In this document: positions 9,111 to 16,030 of the stretch, piece after piece
Numbering within the stretch: the first letter of the stretch is position 1
How the letters are laid out: each line of letters opens with the position of its first letter
NCBI RefSeq assembly: GCF_014202645.1
Contig: NZ_JACHHG010000005.1
Location: 1-64,000, forward strand
Length of the DNA: 64,000 bases
From: Deinobacterium chartae
GTDB lineage: Bacteria; Deinococcota; Deinococci; Deinococcales; Deinococcaceae
Direction: 5' to 3'
Translations under genes and position numbers: made by a program
The notes under the pieces: model-generated
The model's database searches: none
Told to the model about the DNA's origin: nothing
The model's input: only the letters and a program-made list of their open reading frames with translations

Positions 9111-9161
9111 CCCCCCGGGTCACCTGCGTCGGTCGTTGCCTGAAAACCCTGTGAGGTAAAC

Positions 9162-9608
9162 GTGTCCGATCCCCTTGCCCCTCCCCTTCCGGCGCAGCAG
9201 GCGGCCCTGATCCGCCACAGCCTGTCCCGTGCCCTGCAACGCCGCCGCCTGCTGGGCCAGCGCTTCTACCGGCAACTGTTCGACCGGCACCCGGAGCTGC
9301 GCACCCTGTTCTCCGACGACCTGGCCGCGCAGGAACGCAAGCTGGAGGAGACCCTCGACGTGTTTGCGGGCGACCTGTCGCGCTGGGAGGCGCTGCGCCC
9401 CGCCATGCGGCGGCTGGGCGGGCGCCACGTCGGCTACGGGGTGCGGCCCGAGCACTACACGCAGGTGGGCGAGGCGCTGCTAGGCGCGCTGGCCGAGGTC
9501 CTCGAGGAGAGCTTTACTCCAGAGGTGCGCGCGGCCTGGGAGCGCGTGTACGGCCTGCTGACCCAGGAGATGCTGCGGGGCGCCGCACCGGACCCCGGTG
9601 AGGCCTGA
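9162..9608 (+). CDS. Second single-domain globin
   Basis: A 148-residue globin of the same class as the one at 5028-5462. Tyr36 (B10) in QRFYRQLF, Gln57 (E7) in DLAAQERKL, proximal His89 (F8) in GRHVGYGV and Tyr99 (G5) in EHYTQVGEALL are all in register. The two globins share the block YGVxPxHYxxVGEALL but differ elsewhere, so they are diverged paralogues rather than a recent duplication. The GTG start at 9162 has GAGG about six bases upstream. It is probably cotranscribed with the BTAD/AAA regulator 51 bases before it. No reductase gene is adjacent. An NO or oxygen role is an inference from the family. Confidence 0.88.
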   Translation: MSDPLAPPLPAQQAALIRHSLSRALQRRRLLGQRFYRQLFDRHPELRTLFSDDLAAQERKLEETLDVFAGDLSRWEALRPAMRRLGGRHVGYGVRPEHYTQVGEALLGALAEVLEESFTPEVRAAWERVYGLLTQEMLRGAAPDPGEA

Positions 9609-9770
9609 GCCCTGCCCGCCGTCTTGGAAAGTCCTGGTCTTACGCGGGCGCAGCGGGCTGCTGGAGGCGGACCCGGCCCTGTTCCTGGGAAGCCCGCACC
9701 GCTTGCGCCCTCGAGGAACAGGGCGCCCGCACGCCCTTTCAGGGTTCGGACCGAACCTCAAGCGCATCGT

Positions 9771-9799
9771 TTGACGCATAGTGCATACCGGGGTAGACT
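9771..9799 (+). promoter_or_regulatory. Sigma-70-like promoter with no gene behind it
   Basis: TTGACG (9771-9776) and TAGACT (9794-9799) are separated by exactly 17 bases, one of the best promoter matches in the window. Transcription would begin near 9806, but a terminator hairpin starts at 9811, so the predicted transcript is under 30 bases. No open frame follows before the convergent XRE gene. Confidence 0.55.
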
Positions 9800-9810
9800 G
9801 TTTTTATCAG

Positions 9811-9833
9811 TCGGCCATGGGGCCGATTTTTTG
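9811..9833 (+). terminator. Rho-independent terminator
   Basis: A TCGGCC/GGCCGA stem with the ATGG loop runs straight into TTTTTT. It can terminate the globin operon, and it also stands right behind the promoter at 9771-9799. Confidence 0.8.
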
Positions 9834-9881
9834 TTGGGAATCCGGTTTGTCTCATCACCTGCACGGCCGGGCAACACGAAC

Positions 9882-9909
9882 GACGCCGCAGCGCGCGTGC
9901 TGCGGCGTC
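9882..9909 (-). terminator. Hairpin at the XRE gene end
   Basis: A perfect 11-base stem (GACGCCGCAGC pairing with GCTGCGGCGTC, six-base loop) lies 47 bases past the XRE stop codon. The U tract on the minus strand is poor, so it may act as a weak terminator or as a 3' stabiliser. Confidence 0.55.
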
Positions 9910-9955
9910 TCGACGGTTCTGAAGGAAAACCGGCGGCTTCCAACCTGGCCGAAGC

Positions 9956-10381
9956 TCAGTCGCTGGCCAGCGCGGGTTGGCTCAGCACCTTCTCGAAGGT
10001 CTGGTGCAGGCGCAGCCAGCCCTGCTCGCTCGGCTCGACCGCGGTCAGGCGGCGGGTGTGCAGCAGCAGCGCCTGCCACGACGGATCCCGCAGCCGCGCG
10101 TAGCGGTCCCCGAAGGTGCGCGCGCAGGCGTCGAGCGATTCGCGGATGCGCGCGTCCTCGGACAGGAACACCAGCAGCGCCTCGAGGCTGAGCCCGAACG
10201 CTGCGGCAAGCCGCGACAACAGGTCCAGGCTGGGGCGCACCTGATCGTTTTCAATCATGCACAGGTGCGCCGGGCTGGACTGCACCTTCTGCGCCAGCTG
10301 GCGCAGCGACCACTTGTGCGCGGCGCGCCACTCGCGCACCCGTGCTCCAAAAACCGGTAAATTTGAGGTCATCGTATTCAT
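9956..10381 (-). CDS. XRE family helix-turn-helix regulator
   Basis: A 138-141 residue DNA-binding protein. The N-terminal Cro/CI-type helix-turn-helix runs through VREWRAAHKWSLRQLAQKVQ and continues to ENDQVRPSLDLLSRLAAAF (about residues 10-65). The C-terminal 75 residues are helical without a known domain and may form the dimer interface. Two start codons are possible: ATG at 10381 or ATG at 10372, the latter better spaced from the GGAAAGGA ribosome binding site. The gene is monocistronic, between a globin terminator and the two-component system. Its targets are unknown. Confidence 0.82.
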   Translation of the reverse strand: MNTMTSNLPVFGARVREWRAAHKWSLRQLAQKVQSSPAHLCMIENDQVRPSLDLLSRLAAAFGLSLEALLVFLSEDARIRESLDACARTFGDRYARLRDPSWQALLLHTRRLTAVEPSEQGWLRLHQTFEKVLSQPALASD

Positions 10382-10490
10382 CCTTTCCTTAGATCGTGGG
10401 AGAACACATCTCCTAATGTGCCCAGGGTAGGACAGGCAGAGTGATCTGAGGATGACCAGACGAAGCTCCAGACGGACCCCTGGAAAAACG

Positions 10491-10517
10491 CGTCCGGGCA
10501 GTGAAGCTGCCCGGACG
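10491..10517 (-). terminator. Terminator of the two-component operon
   Basis: An 11-base perfect stem (CGTCCGGGCAG pairing with CTGCCCGGACG) is followed on the minus strand by GCGTTTTTCC. It is a good rho-independent terminator just past the histidine kinase stop. Confidence 0.85.
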
Positions 10518-10534
10518 GTTGCCAAGCGATGCAC

Positions 10535-11647
10535 TCAGGGCGCAGAAACCTGATTCAGGCCCGCTGGAGCGGGCAGCGTGAACCAGAAACGGCTGCCCTG
10601 CCCCGGCTCGCTCGCGACCCCGATATGGCCCCCGTGCGCCTCGACCAGGTGACGGGTGATGGTCAGGCCGATGCCGCTGCCGCCGCTGGCGCGCGACCTC
10701 GAGGGATCCACGCGGTAAAAACGCTCGAAGATGCGACTCAGGTGCTCGCGCGGGATACCTTCGCCGGCGTCGGCCACCTCAAACCGTACGGTCCCGGCGT
10801 CCCAGGCCGCCTGCAGCCGTACCCGTCCCCCGGGCGGGGTGTGGCGCAGCGCGTTGGAGAGCAGGTTGGCCAGCACCTGCTCGACCCGGGCAGCGTCCGC
10901 GTGGACCCAGAGTTCGGAGGGGACCGGCAGGCACTCGAGGATCACTCCTTTGCGGGCGAACAGCGGCGCGGCGCTGCGCGCAGCGGCTTGCATCAGGGCC
11001 TGGGCCTCGAGCGGGGCAGCGCGCAGGGAAACGCCGGCCTCGGCAGCCGAGAGCTGCGAGAGGTCGCCGAGCAGCACCTCGAGGCGCTCGAGCTGGCGGG
11101 TGCAGGCCGCCCACACCTCGGGGTCGTCGCGGAACACGCCGTCTTCGAGGCCCTCGAGATAGCCACGCAGCGAGGCGAGCGGGGTGGCGACCTCGTGCTG
11201 CAGATCGCTTACCAGCGCGCCCCGGGCGCGCTCGGAGGTCTCGAGGCGCGCGGCGAGGTCGTTGAGTCCGTCAGCCAGGGCGCGCAGTTCGCGTGGGCCG
11301 CCCTGCGGGCTGCGCGCCCGGTAGTCGCCGCCGCGCAGCGCCTCGAGGTGCGCCTCGAGGCGCTGGATCGGGCGGGTGAGCAGCGCGGACATGCCCACCG
11401 CGATACCGGCGGTAAACAGCAGGGTCAGTCCGCCGCTCCACAGCAGGGTGCGCAGCGCCAGGCTCTGGCACACCTCGGTCAGGCTGCCCAGGCCGTGCGC
11501 GAGCACGGGCAGCAGCGCGTCACCGAAGATCATCAGCAGCGCGCCTTGCGCCAGGATGAGCGCCGCCAGCGTGCCCAGCAGATAGCTGCGTACGCCTCCG
11601 CTGCGCCCGGCCGGGCGCAGCGCGCCCAGGGTACGAAACTCAGTCAT
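10535..11647 (-). CDS. Sensor histidine kinase
   Basis: A 370-residue membrane kinase of the BaeS/HK-HAMP type. Two transmembrane helices (about 22-42 and 68-90) enclose a short periplasmic loop, followed by HAMP (about 91-140), the dimerisation domain with phospho-acceptor His151 in DLQHEVATPL, and the HATPase domain with the N box NLLSNALRHT (261-270), the G1 box DAGEGI and the G2 box GSGIGL (324-329). The periplasmic part (about 25 residues) is too small for a normal sensor domain, so it probably senses the membrane or an intramembrane event. It follows the response regulator with an 8-base overlap (ATGACTGA), indicating translational coupling. Confidence 0.93.
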   Translation of the reverse strand: MTEFRTLGALRPAGRSGGVRSYLLGTLAALILAQGALLMIFGDALLPVLAHGLGSLTEVCQSLALRTLLWSGGLTLLFTAGIAVGMSALLTRPIQRLEAHLEALRGGDYRARSPQGGPRELRALADGLNDLAARLETSERARGALVSDLQHEVATPLASLRGYLEGLEDGVFRDDPEVWAACTRQLERLEVLLGDLSQLSAAEAGVSLRAAPLEAQALMQAAARSAAPLFARKGVILECLPVPSELWVHADAARVEQVLANLLSNALRHTPPGGRVRLQAAWDAGTVRFEVADAGEGIPREHLSRIFERFYRVDPSRSRASGGSGIGLTITRHLVEAHGGHIGVASEPGQGSRFWFTLPAPAGLNQVSAP

Positions 11648-12371
11648 GGGGGTCCTCCGTGAAAACGTAACCGACGCGGCGCACGGTGCGCAGCCTCGAG
11701 GCAGTAGCGGGATCCGCTGCGAGCTTGCGCCGCAGGTGGTGAATGTAAACGTCCACGGCGCGATCCGTGCCGACCAGCGGATCGGGCCAGACCCGTTCGA
11801 TCAGTTCGCTGCGCGCAAATACCCGCCCGGGGTGGCCGGCCAGCAGTGCCAACAGGTCAAACTCGAGGGTGGTGAGCGTCAGGACCTGACCGTGCAGGCG
11901 CGCCTCGCGCCGCTCGGGGTTCAGCTCGAGCGGGCTGCGGGCCAAAGCGGGCGGAGCGGGGGTATGACGCCGCAGCACCGCGTGCACCCGCGATACCAGC
12001 TCGCGCGGGCTGAACGGCTTGGTGACGTAGTCGTCGGCCCCGGCGTCGAGTCCGGCGATGCGCGCGGCCTCGCCGCGCAGGGCGGTGAGGATGATGACCG
12101 GCAAGTCGCCGTAGCGGCGCAGTTCGCGCAGCACCTGCATGCCGTCTTGGCCGGGCAGCATCAGGTCGAGCACCACCAGTTTGGGCGGAAGCGCGGCCAC
12201 CGCCTCGAGGGCGGCTGGACCGCTGGCGGCGGTGATGACCGGGTGCCCGGCGTGCTCGAGGTACTGCCGCACGATCCGGGTGATGTCGGGGTCGTCCTCC
12301 ACGACCAGGATCGGCTGACTTGGCCGGGCGTCAGGGCGGGCCGGGAAGTCGGGGTCAGCGGGCAGGTTCAC
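11640..12371 (-). CDS. OmpR-family response regulator
   Basis: A 243-residue two-component regulator. The receiver domain shows the acidic pair EDD near residue 26, phospho-acceptor Asp69 in VVLDLMLPG, and Lys118 in DDYVTKPFSPREL. The C-terminal winged helix (about 145-240) contains LTTLEFDLLALLAGHPGRVF and a typical RTVRRVGYVF wing. It is the first gene of a two-gene operon with the kinase. A palindrome AAAGCGCTTT sits about 14 bases ahead of the start (12385-12394) and could be part of its promoter or operator. The regulated genes are not evident nearby. Confidence 0.94.
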   Translation of the reverse strand: MNLPADPDFPARPDARPSQPILVVEDDPDITRIVRQYLEHAGHPVITAASGPAALEAVAALPPKLVVLDLMLPGQDGMQVLRELRRYGDLPVIILTALRGEAARIAGLDAGADDYVTKPFSPRELVSRVHAVLRRHTPAPPALARSPLELNPERREARLHGQVLTLTTLEFDLLALLAGHPGRVFARSELIERVWPDPLVGTDRAVDVYIHHLRRKLAADPATASRLRTVRRVGYVFTEDPHD

Positions 12372-12584
12372 TGCTTCTGATTTTAAAGCGCTTTTGGCTT
12401 GGAACCCAAGGGCGAAAAGCAGTTGCTCACGAGTTTCACACCGTCCCAGAAAACGTTAATCCTTTTCTTGGGTTCGCGAGCAGCGTGCTACCATAAACGC
12501 GTAAAGCTTTAACTCCACGTATCCCCAGAACAGCACTGATCGGTGGTATGCAGCGGACGATTCCCCCGCTGCTGGAGGTCACAC

Positions 12585-13730
12585 ATGGGCGTTCCCTTGG
12601 GTCCGATACGTTCCGCACACACGCTAACAGCCCTGCTGACGGCCGGGCTGCTGGCAGCCTGTAACCCTTCTGGCAGCCCCACCCCTCCGCCCGACCCCGA
12701 ACCGACCGTGGTCGCCACCGGCCTCAACGGCCCTCAGGGCGTGCTGGTGGACGCAGACGGCACGCTGTGGGTCACCGACGACGGCCTGGGCGGCGACACG
12801 GTCTTTGAGGGCCCGGACGAACAGGGCAACCCTGCCGAGGGCAACTACGGCAACAGCGCCCGCCTGATCCGGGTGGATACCAACGGCAACCAGAGCGTGG
12901 TCGCGCAGATTCCCTCGGTGGATCCGCCCCTGCTGGCCGTGGGCCCCAGCGGCGGCGGCAAACTGGCGATGCTGGGCGGCGAAGTCTACTTCACCAACGG
13001 CGTGTGGAACGCTGCGTACTCTATCGCCCGTCCCTCGCGCGTCGCGGCGGTACTGACCCTCGAGGGCAACCTCGCCACCGAAATTTCCGACATCTTTGCC
13101 TTCGAGGTCGCAGCCAACCCCGACGGCGTTCCCCCCGAGCTGGGCGGCATCGACTCGCACCCGTACGGGCTGGCCGCCGGAGCCGACGGTCAGCTGTACG
13201 TGGCCGACGCCGGAGGCAACTCGCTGCTGCGGGTGGATCCGGTCAGCGGCGACGTGAACCTGGTGGCCAACTTGCAGGGCCTGACCGGAACCGGGCCGCA
13301 GTCGGTGCCGACCGGCGTGACCTTCGACGAGAACGGCGACTTATACGTCGCCCTGCTGAGCGGCTTCCCCTTCCCCGAAGGCGCTGCGAAGGTGGTGCAG
13401 GTCGATCCGGATAACGGCAGCACCGATGACTTCGCCACCGGCATGACCCTGCTCACCGACTTGGAACTGGGCCCCGACGGCAACCTGTACGCGGTCTCCT
13501 TCGGCAGGTTCGACCTCACCGCGCCGGGAGGCTACGTGGGCAACGCCGGAGCCGTCATCCGCCTGCTCGCCGACGGCACGAAGGAAACGGTACTGAGCGG
13601 GCTGAACTTCCCCACCGCCATCGCCTTTGACGCCGAGGGCAACGCCTACGTGGCCGAGAACGGCATCGGCGAACCGGGCAGCGGCGAGGTCGTGCGCTAC
13701 CCCAACCTGACCGACGCAGAGGCCGAGTAA
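12585..13730 (+). CDS. ScyD/ScyE-like beta-propeller lipoprotein
   Basis: A 381-residue exported protein. The signal peptide ends in LLAAC followed by Asn, a lipobox, then a Pro-rich linker. The body consists of repeated NHL/SMP-30-like blades, for example VATGLNGPQGVLVDADGTLW, PYGLAAGADGQLYVADAGGN, PTGVTFDENGDLYVA and PTAIAFDAEGNAYVAENG, which matches the ScyD/ScyE family of secreted six-bladed propellers. The ATG at 12585 has GGAGG six bases upstream; a possible start 14 codons earlier would add residues before the signal peptide. It is divergent from the two-component system. Known members have scytonemin-cluster or unknown roles, so the function here is open. Confidence 0.85.
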   Translation: MGVPLGPIRSAHTLTALLTAGLLAACNPSGSPTPPPDPEPTVVATGLNGPQGVLVDADGTLWVTDDGLGGDTVFEGPDEQGNPAEGNYGNSARLIRVDTNGNQSVVAQIPSVDPPLLAVGPSGGGKLAMLGGEVYFTNGVWNAAYSIARPSRVAAVLTLEGNLATEISDIFAFEVAANPDGVPPELGGIDSHPYGLAAGADGQLYVADAGGNSLLRVDPVSGDVNLVANLQGLTGTGPQSVPTGVTFDENGDLYVALLSGFPFPEGAAKVVQVDPDNGSTDDFATGMTLLTDLELGPDGNLYAVSFGRFDLTAPGGYVGNAGAVIRLLADGTKETVLSGLNFPTAIAFDAEGNAYVAENGIGEPGSGEVVRYPNLTDAEAE

Positions 13731-13742
13731 ACCAGCGGACCC

Positions 13743-13772
13743 GACCGGGCCCCGCCAGCGTGGGGCCCGGTC
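13743..13772 (+). terminator. Terminator after the propeller gene
   Basis: An 11-base stem, GACCGGGCCCC with GGGGCCCGGTC, is followed by TTAAT. It lies 12 bases past the stop codon. Confidence 0.75.
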
Positions 13773-13820
13773 TTAATATGCCGTCAACAATTGGGCCCTA
13801 CCGTGCGGGCGGAGGCCAAC

Positions 13821-14351
13821 ATGAGCAGCAAAACCAACGCCCGGGTCCTGCTGGCCGTCGCCGCCGGCATCGGCGTGATCGGCGCAGCCTACTTCGCCCG
13901 CACCAGCAGCAACGCCGCTCCCGCAGGCGTTCAAACCTACCGCAACCTCTCGCGCGCTCACGTCACCGGAGCGGTCCAGTACGACCAGAGCCCCCCGGTG
14001 GGCGGCGCGCACTGGGCCCGCTGGGCCAACTGCGGCGTCTACACCCAGACCATCCCCAACGAACTCGCGGTCCACTCGCTCGAGCACGGCGCGGTGTGGA
14101 TCACCTACCGCCCCGACCTCGAGGCCGACCAGATCACCGCCTTGCAGGAGACCGCACGCGGCCAGTCGTACCTGCTGGTCTCGCCCTACCCCGATCAGGA
14201 AGCCCCGATCGTCCTGAGCGCCTGGGGGCACCAGCTCACCCTCGAGTCCCTCGACCCGGAGCGCATCGAGAGCTTTATCGAGGCTTACCAGCAGGGCCCG
14301 CAGACCCCTGAACCGGGGGCTCCCTGCTACGGTGGCGTCTTCCCGTCGTGA
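13821..14351 (+). CDS. DUF3105 domain protein, membrane anchored
   Basis: A 176-residue protein with an N-terminal signal anchor (about residues 8-26) and an extracytoplasmic DUF3105 domain. Family hallmarks are visible: YDQSPPVGGAHWARWANCGV, then VHSLEHGAVWITYRPD with conserved histidines that look like a metal site, and a terminal CYGG cysteine. The ATG at 13821 has GGAGG five bases upstream. The next gene (DUF305) starts inside this gene's stop codon (GTGA overlap), so the two are translationally coupled. The biochemical role of DUF3105 is not established; the pairing with DUF305 suggests periplasmic metal handling, which is inference. Confidence 0.85.
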   Translation: MSSKTNARVLLAVAAGIGVIGAAYFARTSSNAAPAGVQTYRNLSRAHVTGAVQYDQSPPVGGAHWARWANCGVYTQTIPNELAVHSLEHGAVWITYRPDLEADQITALQETARGQSYLLVSPYPDQEAPIVLSAWGHQLTLESLDPERIESFIEAYQQGPQTPEPGAPCYGGVFPS

Positions 14352-14947
14352 ACGCCCTGCCCCTGTGGGCCCGCGCGGTGGCCAGTGCCCTGCTGGCACT
14401 GGTCGCCACCCTGCTGGTCCTGGAGCTGCTCGAGCGCGGTCGCGGCAACGCTTCGGCCGACGTGACCTTCGCGCGCGACATGAGCGCCCACCACGCGCAG
14501 GCGGTGCAGATGAGCATGATCTTGCACGCCCGCACGCACGACCCGCAACTTCGCACGCTGGCCCTGGACATCGCCCTTACCCAGCAGGCCCAGCTCGGCA
14601 TGATGCACGGCTGGTTGCAGGCCTGGAACGTGCCCATCGCGGGCCGCGGGCCCATCATGCGCGGCATGGGCGAAAGCATGGGCATGGCCACCGCCGAGCA
14701 GATCGCCGCCCTGAGCAGCGCCCCCCTCGAAGAAGCCGAAACGCTCTATCTGCAACTGATGCTGCGCCACCACCAGGGCGGCATCCTCATGGCCGAGGGG
14801 GCCGCCCTCGAGGTGCGCCGCCCGTACCTGCGCGAACTCGCCCGCAAGATGGTCGAGGGGCAGCGCAGTGAAACCGGGCTGCTCGAGGCGATGCTCCGCG
14901 AGCGCAGGGCGCAGCCGCTGCCCGCGCCCGAAGCGCACCGGCACTGA
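14348..14947 (+). CDS. DUF305 family protein
   Basis: A 199-residue protein with one N-terminal transmembrane segment (about 8-28) and a DUF305 four-helix domain. The two family signatures are present: FARDMSAHHAQAVQM near residue 40 and MLRHHQGGILMAEGA in the second half, with Met- and His-rich helices between them (MMHGW, MRGMGESMGM). DUF305 proteins are often linked to copper; the Met/His content here agrees. The GTG start overlaps the TGA of the DUF3105 gene by four bases. It is followed by the convergent cupin gene only 22 bases away, with no clear terminator. Confidence 0.88.
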   Translation: MNALPLWARAVASALLALVATLLVLELLERGRGNASADVTFARDMSAHHAQAVQMSMILHARTHDPQLRTLALDIALTQQAQLGMMHGWLQAWNVPIAGRGPIMRGMGESMGMATAEQIAALSSAPLEEAETLYLQLMLRHHQGGILMAEGAALEVRRPYLRELARKMVEGQRSETGLLEAMLRERRAQPLPAPEAHRH

Positions 14948-14969
14948 ACGGATCGCGCGCCAAGGGCGC

Positions 14970-15530
14970 TCAGGCCCCGTAGCGCGCGATCAGCTCGCGA
15001 TCTACGCCCAGGCGGCGCGCCCGCGCGGCCAGCAGGTTCAGCAGCGGTTGCAGCAGCCCCATCGGACCCGGCAGGCCCGCCTCGCCTATCTCGCACAGCA
15101 CCGCCAGGTGCAGCGGGTTGCGCGGCACGCCGCCCTGGGTGGTCAGGCCGTCGTTGGCCAGGCCGTACGCCACGATCAGCCCCCGCTCGAAACCCGCGTG
15201 CCCGGGGCGCAGCTCTACCCGGAACGACACCAGCTCGGTTCCCGGATTGAAGAAACGGTGCGGCACGCCGCTGCGAGCGGTGGCCTGCTCGCCCGATTTC
15301 AGGTACAGCTTGCGCCCGCCCACCTCGAGGCCCAGCGTCCCGCTCAGGCAGGTGAAGTGCTCGTCGAAGCTGCGGTGCACGTGCGCCGCGTTGCCGCCGC
15401 TGGGAAGCAGTTCTATCTCGATGACGGTCGGGCTCCCCTGCCCGTCGGTGCGTTGCAAAAAAGTCACGCGGTCGCCCAGGCAGCGGTTGGTGATGGTCAG
15501 TCGGGGTTGAGATCCAGCTACAGCGGTCAT
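14970..15530 (-). CDS. Cupin domain protein
   Basis: A 186-residue protein with a single conserved cupin barrel (about residues 35-110). Motif 1 includes HVHRSFDEHFTCLSGTLGLE and motif 2 HRFFNPGTE, giving the usual His/His/Glu/His metal set. The C-terminal 70 residues contain a helical region that is common in AraC-less cupin proteins of this size. The ATG at 15530 has AAGGAG eight bases upstream. It may act on a small polar substrate or in sugar metabolism, but no neighbour points to one. An inverted repeat is found upstream at 15647-15670. Confidence 0.82.
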   Translation of the reverse strand: MTAVAGSQPRLTITNRCLGDRVTFLQRTDGQGSPTVIEIELLPSGGNAAHVHRSFDEHFTCLSGTLGLEVGGRKLYLKSGEQATARSGVPHRFFNPGTELVSFRVELRPGHAGFERGLIVAYGLANDGLTTQGGVPRNPLHLAVLCEIGEAGLPGPMGLLQPLLNLLAARARRLGVDRELIARYGA

Positions 15531-15646
15531 ACAGCAACTCCTTGTGGTGGTCTGGACCTCCTCGAGGAGTGACGCAGGTACAGGGGAAGTCCTGTTTGCA
15601 GCTTAGGAGCGGGGCAATGGTTGAAGAATGATTGGGAAAAGAGGGC

Positions 15647-15670
15647 GGCCCCTCGAGGGCTCGAGGGGCC
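15647..15670. terminator. Inverted repeat near the island edge
   Basis: GGCCCCTCGAG (15647-15657) and CTCGAGGGGCC (15660-15670) form a perfect 11-base stem. On the minus strand it is followed by GCCCTCTTTTCCC, so it could end transcripts that come out of the island operon before the cupin gene. Confidence 0.55.
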
Positions 15671-15718
15671 TTGTGAAGCATGAGTATGGGTCGTTCGCTC
15701 TGCCTAAGTGAGCCAAAA

Positions 15719-15836
15719 TGCCGTACAGGGCATTACATTCGTCTGTCAACCTTTGCACGAGAGGCATAGAGGGGAGGATTACAAGAATCTATAGAGTACA
15801 AGACGCACCTTCTTGTACTCCTTGGTGCCGTACAGG
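15719..15836. repeat. Direct repeat and hairpin cluster
   Basis: The 11-base sequence TGCCGTACAGG occurs twice in direct orientation, at 15719-15729 and 15826-15836. Between the copies lies a perfect inverted repeat, GAGTACAAG (15794-15802) and CTTGTACTC (15812-15820). The cluster lies where the composition changes and may mark an insertion or recombination site; this is inference. Confidence 0.6.
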
Positions 15837-16030
15837 ATGGCTTTGGAATTCCTCGTCCAGCACAGTCTTTTTCTCTCATCCCCGTGCCCAAAACTATCGT
15901 AGAAGAATATAAGTCGGGGGTCAAACAACTGGCAGCACCTTGCAAAATAGAGGTTATCCTCACCCCGATTCATTCAGGAATAATAGACGTAACTGGGGCA
16001 CTTTTCAAGGCAACATGTTTTGCCGTTCTT

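Larger units (their letters stand above)
9609..9955. other. Intergenic region with isolated promoter and hairpins
   Basis: About 350 bases separate the second globin from the convergent XRE gene. I see no gene. It contains a strong promoter-like sequence at 9771-9799 directly followed by a terminator at 9811-9833, and a long hairpin at 9882-9909 next to the XRE gene end. Confidence 0.6.
15531..16030. other. Intergenic region at left edge of the A+T-rich island
   Basis: Five hundred bases between the cupin promoter and the end of the TOPRIM-like gene. Base composition falls from G+C-rich to A+T-rich at about 15,700. It holds an 11-base-arm hairpin (15647-15670), an 11-base direct repeat (15719-15729 and 15826-15836), a 9-base-arm hairpin (15794-15820) and a weak hairpin at 16009-16024. 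A 64-codon minus-strand frame (15779-15973) is rich in Lys, Tyr and Phe and could be a gene remnant, but I cannot assign it. Confidence 0.5.

Noticed and set aside
9624-10191. Plus-strand frames over the globin-XRE intergenic region
   Set aside because: They cross a clear terminator and the antisense of the XRE gene, with no domain similarity.
15779-15973. 64-codon minus-strand frame at the island edge
   Set aside because: Lys/Tyr/Phe-rich and could be a remnant, but there is no start signal or known domain; it also passes through the hairpin at 15794-15820.
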